In this document: one piece after another, positions 60,011 to 64,000 of the stretch
Position numbering within the stretch: position 1 is the first letter of the stretch
Layout: each line of letters begins with the position of its first letter
NCBI GenBank assembly: GCA_038322235.1
Contig: JBBQFQ010000003.1
Span: forward strand, 185,947 to 249,946
Length of the DNA stretch: 64,000 bases
Direction of reading: 5' to 3'
Source: SZAS-18 sp038322235
GTDB lineage: Bacteria; Verrucomicrobiota; Verrucomicrobiia; Chthoniobacterales; SZAS-18
Notes under the pieces: model-generated
The model's input: the letters and a program-made list of their open reading frames with translations, nothing else
Told to the model about the DNA's origin: nothing
Database searches by the model: none
Position numbers and translations under genes: made by a program

Positions 60011-61330
60011 TCAAAGCTGCGAGTCGGCGATGAGCCGCTCGCATTCGCGCTGCATCTGGCGCGCCCCATCCCGAGCGCTGAGGCTGCCGCTCATGATGAG
60101 CTGATAGGGGCCGCGCATGCCATCCCAGATCTGCCGCATCTCTGGGCGGATCGGGATAGGACGAGCCTGTCGAATCTGCCGCATCGATGCTTCGAGGACC
60201 GCATTGTTCCGAACGCTATCTGACGCAATCACTTCTCGATGAGTTGGGGTAATTAGGAGGGTTTCGGCATTGCGCTGTTGGACCTCACGGCTCGTTAGGT
60301 ACTCGAGCACATCGAGAACGACGGAGATCCTCGTGTCGGAAACGCTCGCGTTGATGGAATATCCCTTCGGCGAGTACATCGGGGTCATCGCAAGCCCCGT
60401 TCCATTGTTCAGAGGCAAGGGCGCAATGAGCGATTGCTTCGGCACGTTGTAGCTTCCCCATGACCAAGGGCCATTGATGATCATTGCGGTTCGGCGCTCC
60501 TTGAAGAGCATGTCCGCAATCTCATAGTCGCCTTCCCGTGGGATGACTCGGTGCTTGTCGCGCAGGTCCAGAATGAACTGCAGCGCCGCGACAGTTTGCT
60601 CGTTATCAAGCGTCGGTTTGCCGGAGTCGTCGATCACCCACCCACCGAACGACGTCAGGAATGGGATAAAGAAATAAGGCTCCCGGTAGTTCCACGTCAG
60701 GCCGTATTCACTGGCCCGCCCGCCGGCGACGCCTACAACCGTCAACCGCTTCGCCATCGCGATCCACTCGGTAAAGTCCTTGGGTGGTACCGGCACCTTT
60801 TGCCGATCGTACACCAACGCGAGATGGTTTCCGATCTGGTCGGCAAGCAGCCAAGTCTGCCCTTTGTACCGAACAAACGCCTCGTCGACAAACTGAGCCG
60901 CATGCTCGCGACGCAGAATCGTATCCAACGCTCGAACCGTCTTCGTCGCCTCGAATACGCCCACGTTGTCTGACGCTCCATGCACCAAGTCCGGACCCTG
61001 CCCAGCGACTGAGGCGATAATGTAGAGATTCCGCAGTTCCTCCGGTTCGTGATACAGCGCTTCAACCAGTCGATCGGCATGCGATGCATTGTATCCGGCA
61101 ACCAACCGGTTGAACGCCTCGCGCTCTTCCCCGGACTTCGCGTGCCAGATCACTACCCGCACGCGTCCGTCGGCTTTCCTGCCACAGCCCGATCCGCCGA
61201 CCCCGAATGCCGCCGCGAGGGCAAGGCAGAGGAACTGCAGAATTAACTCAGACGCGAACTTTCGAGGACACCGATTCACGGGAAAAAGGACCACGCTTTT
61301 AAAGTCTACGAAACCGGTGAGCACGCTCAT
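60011..61330 (-). CDS. Sugar ABC transporter substrate-binding lipoprotein (MalE-like)
   Basis: 439 residues. A long leader with hydrophobic core (LQFLCLALAAAFGVGGSGCGRK) contains a lipobox-like GSGC, so the mature protein is probably a lipoprotein. The mature part starts VRVVIWHAKSGEEREAFNRLVAGYN and has the family-1 binding protein pattern: GQGPDLVHGASDNVG, LLADQIGNHLALVYDRQKV, PPKDFTEWIAMAKRLT, FKERRTAMIINGPWSWGSY and MYSPKGYSINASVSD. Its ATG overlaps the amylase stop by 4 bp. It binds maltodextrin or a related sugar released by the amylase, by context. Confidence 0.9.
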   Translation of the reverse strand: MSVLTGFVDFKSVVLFPVNRCPRKFASELILQFLCLALAAAFGVGGSGCGRKADGRVRVVIWHAKSGEEREAFNRLVAGYNASHADRLVEALYHEPEELRNLYIIASVAGQGPDLVHGASDNVGVFEATKTVRALDTILRREHAAQFVDEAFVRYKGQTWLLADQIGNHLALVYDRQKVPVPPKDFTEWIAMAKRLTVVGVAGGRASEYGLTWNYREPYFFIPFLTSFGGWVIDDSGKPTLDNEQTVAALQFILDLRDKHRVIPREGDYEIADMLFKERRTAMIINGPWSWGSYNVPKQSLIAPLPLNNGTGLAMTPMYSPKGYSINASVSDTRISVVLDVLEYLTSREVQQRNAETLLITPTHREVIASDSVRNNAVLEASMRQIRQARPIPIRPEMRQIWDGMRGPYQLIMSGSLSARDGARQMQRECERLIADSQL

Positions 61331-63231
61331 TCACCTGCGATGACGACGCCCGCGAGAGGCGGAATTTCCAGCACGAGTGTCCCATCGTTGCGAGCTACCG
61401 TGGCCTCAGAAACGTCGCCACTCGTAATGAACTCGATCTTCGGCGCCCCAAAATGCGCGAACTCCTCCGGCGTCAGGACAACGACTACAGTCTGCGTCCT
61501 CGTCTCGTGGCGATTAAGTGCGACGATGCGCGAAGTCGCCCTCCCAGTTCGAACGAAAGCAATGCAGTTCTCAGCATTCCAAGCGCCAATCGTTCGATAT
61601 GCGCCGGTCCGAAAACAGTCCGCACCGCGGCGGAGACCAATCGCTCGCTTGTAAAAAGCGAATGCCGATGGATCGAATTTCACGGGATCGGCACGCCGCG
61701 CCCGGCCGAGCGGATCCTCCGATCCCGCATCATACCGTAGGTCGGCCCACAGCATTGGCTGTCGATTGTCCGGATCTTGCGCCCCCCACATGCCCGCTTC
61801 AGCCCCATAGTAGATCATCGGCGCACCGACATATGTCATTTGCAAGAGCACTCCCATGCGAACGATCCGCCAAACGCGCTCGTCCGGCCGCTGGATATCG
61901 TAATGGGCCGAGTCTCGCGGAGAATTGTTCCCCACGTTGAACGGGATTTCCCCTGAACCGTCGTACTTTGAGAGGTTGGCGTTCGCGATCATCGTCGGCA
62001 ATCGCTCCGTATCGTGTGAGTCGAGTAAATTTTGCATCACATATTGGTTCGCGCGGGGAAAGGCCATCCGTCGATCGTCGAGGAGCTTCATGAACCGAGA
62101 TGGCGGCACCGTGGGATGGTTATCAATGAGCCAGCCGCGGATCGGAATGGCAAACGCGTAATAATTCATCGGGGCCGAAAAACCGTTGGCCTCGATGTAC
62201 CGGGCGGCGTCCTTCCATATCTCGGCGACCGTATACGCATCCGGGTTGAGGCTGAAAACGAGCGCGTTCCAATCTGACCAAAATTTCTCGGGCTTCTCCT
62301 CGGCTACATCCAGTCGCCAACCATCGACGCCATCGGCCGGATTCCCGTCGATTACTGGTTTCATCCATCGCCGCGTCGCGTTGAAGATGTATTCCTTCGG
62401 CCCGGGGTGCATGTCCCGGCCATCCGGAGTCGTGGCCAGGACTGGGAGAGTCAAATGCCCCCACCAGCCTTCATACTCAAACTCATTGCGCTTGGTATTC
62501 GGATCATCGAACGCCTTGATCCGATACCAATCTCTGTAGGAAGATCTCTCCTGCTTTTCGCGAAGGTCCTTGAAAGCGAAGAAATCCCGACCGGTGTGAT
62601 TGAAGACCCCGTCGATGATGACCTTCAGACCGCTGGCGTGCGCCTTGCGAACCAATTCCAGAAACAACCTATCCGCGGCCGTCCATTTCCACGAAGCCGG
62701 ATCCGCGGATTCACCAGCCATCAATTGGAGGTCTCCCTTCGGGTCTGGTCCGAAGTTCACATCGATGTGGTGATAACTGTTGCCGTCATACTTGTGGAGC
62801 GACCGCGATTGAAAGAGCGGATTGAAGTAGATGGCAGTGATTCCCAGCTCGCGAAGGTAGTCCAAGCGGTCCATCACGCCCTGAAGATCGCCGCCATATC
62901 GACGGTGGAAGACGCCGTCCTTGTAAAAGTCCGGACCACATTCTTTCTCCCAAGCTTCGCGGCGATACCAATCGGAGCCCCACCCGGTGGGTCGCCAGTT
63001 CGACCCCGGCTCAATCGGAAACTCCAGTGTCTCCCGAGTTGGATCATTTTTCGTGTCTCCATTCCGAAATCGCTCCGGGAAAATTTGGTACCAAACCGCT
63101 TCAGCTGCCCACGCGGGCGTGCGCTTACCACTCTCAAGGAGAGCCTCATCAGCGCGCGCCCGAACAAAACATCCAAAGCCGCATAGCAAAGCAGCAAAAA
63201 CCCTCCAGCCTCGCAGCGTTCGTGTTCTCAT
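61327..63231 (-). CDS. Secreted GH13 alpha-amylase family enzyme (cyclomaltodextrinase/neopullulanase-like)
   Basis: ATG 63229-63231 gives 634 residues and a signal peptide (LRGWRVFAALLCGFGCFVRARA). An AGGAG ribosome-binding sequence (63243-63247 on the minus strand) precedes it. The catalytic barrel starts WAAEAVWYQIFPERFRNGD. GH13 motifs: DGVFNHTG, the nucleophile in DGWRLDVAEE, the acid/base in YTVAEIWKDA and the third Asp in LLDSHDTERL. YDGNSYHHIDVNFGPD and WYQIFPERF are typical of maltogenic/neopullulanase-type enzymes. It hydrolyses alpha-1,4-glucans outside the cytoplasm. It is the first gene of the operon and coupled to the binding protein. Confidence 0.93.
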   Translation of the reverse strand: MRTRTLRGWRVFAALLCGFGCFVRARADEALLESGKRTPAWAAEAVWYQIFPERFRNGDTKNDPTRETLEFPIEPGSNWRPTGWGSDWYRREAWEKECGPDFYKDGVFHRRYGGDLQGVMDRLDYLRELGITAIYFNPLFQSRSLHKYDGNSYHHIDVNFGPDPKGDLQLMAGESADPASWKWTAADRLFLELVRKAHASGLKVIIDGVFNHTGRDFFAFKDLREKQERSSYRDWYRIKAFDDPNTKRNEFEYEGWWGHLTLPVLATTPDGRDMHPGPKEYIFNATRRWMKPVIDGNPADGVDGWRLDVAEEKPEKFWSDWNALVFSLNPDAYTVAEIWKDAARYIEANGFSAPMNYYAFAIPIRGWLIDNHPTVPPSRFMKLLDDRRMAFPRANQYVMQNLLDSHDTERLPTMIANANLSKYDGSGEIPFNVGNNSPRDSAHYDIQRPDERVWRIVRMGVLLQMTYVGAPMIYYGAEAGMWGAQDPDNRQPMLWADLRYDAGSEDPLGRARRADPVKFDPSAFAFYKRAIGLRRGADCFRTGAYRTIGAWNAENCIAFVRTGRATSRIVALNRHETRTQTVVVVLTPEEFAHFGAPKIEFITSGDVSEATVARNDGTLVLEIPPLAGVVIAGE

Positions 63232-63380
63232 TGTCACGCAATCTCCTATAAAGCAGCGTTCGATGAAAGCTAAATGCGATACGTCTCTCCGCCCGAGACC
63301 CAGCGCCCTCCACCAAGCAGCAAGCGTCGGCAGATACGCGACGATGGCCCTAAGCGAGCGAAAAACAGCCAGAAACTGAG
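63232..63380 (-). promoter_or_regulatory. Upstream region of the amylase operon
   Basis: 149 bp between the rRNA terminator and the amylase start, both on the minus strand. It must hold the operon promoter because the terminator isolates it from rRNA transcription. No perfect -35/-10 pair or known operator is evident by eye. The Shine-Dalgarno AGGAG is 11 bp from the ATG. Confidence 0.4.
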
Positions 63381-63420
63381 CAAAAAAAAACGCGGGCCAG
63401 TCCTTTCGGACCGGCCCGCG
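63381..63420 (-). terminator. Rho-independent terminator of the rRNA operon
   Basis: On the minus strand the sequence folds as an 8-bp GC stem (CGCGGGCC with GGCCCGCG), one G-U pair, and a 4-bp GTCC/GGAC stem closed by a GAAA tetraloop. A run of nine T follows. It begins 5 bp after the 5S gene. One of the strongest terminators in the window. Confidence 0.93.
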
Positions 63421-63424
63421 ATAA

Positions 63425-63541
63425 TACTGGCAACTGCCTACTCTCGCGTCCCCTATCGGGACACTACCATCGGGGACAGGGTGTTTTACGTCCGTGTTCG
63501 AAAAGGGAACGGGTAGAGCCACCCCACTTTGAGCCACCAGA
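63425..63541 (-). rRNA. rrf: 5S ribosomal RNA
   Basis: About 117 nt on the minus strand. The 5' part (TCTGGTGGCTCAAAGTGGGG) and 3' part (GGCAGTTGCCAGT) pair to form helix I. The universal core CCGTTCCCTTTTCGAACACGG and CCGATGGTAGTG are present. Ends are set by helix pairing, so may be off by one or two bases. A processing hairpin CGTGGC/GCCACG lies at 63544-63558 in the 23S-5S spacer. Confidence 0.93.
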
Positions 63542-63597
63542 ACCGTGGCGGAGCCACGCTTCTGACGGTGCGCTCCTTGATACCTACATGCATTGAG

Positions 63598-64000
<403 letters not shown>

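Overview
The window looks like a chromosomal segment of a GC-rich, heterotrophic bacterium, probably of the Verrucomicrobiota (PVC superphylum). This is an inference. It rests on a ribonucleotide reductase of the Chlamydia-like class Ic type (Phe in place of the radical Tyr), a very large secreted delta-60-repeat protein with the C-terminal module common in Opitutus-like bacteria, lone GspG-type pseudopilins, a GHL10 glycosidase and a SLC45-like sugar transporter. No phage or plasmid backbone, transposase or CRISPR array was seen.

Layout. 1-3.6 kb: surface polysaccharide and glycosylation genes (GT39/Agl23-like membrane protein, GT2, RmlD) and tRNA-Leu(CAA). 3.8-13.3 kb: mixed housekeeping and accessory genes: a frameshifted relic, CdiI-like and SUFU-like orphan immunity-type proteins, an esterase, acyl-CoA dehydrogenase, a two-gene nucleotidyltransferase module of toxin-antitoxin type, gamma-carbonic anhydrase, an SDR, an AraC regulator and a glyoxalase-fold protein. 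13.3-20.5 kb: two giant secreted beta-propeller genes (delta-60 and Kelch) transcribed away from each other. Between them lies about 750 bp of DNA built from a GCAC-headed motif repeated every 20.8 bp on average, close to two helical turns. This is the most unusual object in the window.

20.5-28.7 kb: a palindromic repeat element, a thiolase/FadJ-like beta-oxidation pair, two GspG-like pseudopilin genes that arose by duplication around a HAD hydrolase gene, a CaiB-type CoA transferase and a secreted 3D-domain protein. 29-41.8 kb: a DUF3516-type Ski2-like helicase, PepP, a GHL10 glycosidase, three MFS carriers, a cNMP-binding/DUF1003 protein, a DMT exporter and an aldehyde dehydrogenase. 41.8-47.4 kb: MiaB and the nrdA-nrdB operon, with NrdR-box-like palindromes in a long leader. 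47.8-59.1 kb: WecG/TagA glycosyltransferase, a CDP-paratose-epimerase-like enzyme, DUF2237, a truncated TonB receptor, a SWIM-SNF2 helicase, a beta-hydroxyacid dehydrogenase, a MATE pump, and an octaheme cytochrome c followed by a small membrane protein. 59.1-63.2 kb: a maltodextrin-type operon (GH13 amylase, binding lipoprotein, one permease) that lacks a second permease and an ATPase. 63.4-64 kb: the end of an rRNA operon (3' end of 23S, 5S, strong terminator) on the minus strand.

How the genes work together. The amylase and its ABC genes, the SLC45-like carrier and the GHL10 enzyme point to a life on polysaccharides and oligosaccharides. Acyl-CoA dehydrogenase, thiolase/FadJ and CoA transferase, scattered over 20 kb, add fatty-acid or branched acyl-CoA breakdown. 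Glycosyltransferase and sugar-nucleotide genes at both ends serve surface glycans. The octaheme cytochrome suggests periplasmic redox chemistry. Start sites were chosen by homology and signal-peptide logic. Most genes have only weak or no visible Shine-Dalgarno sequences.
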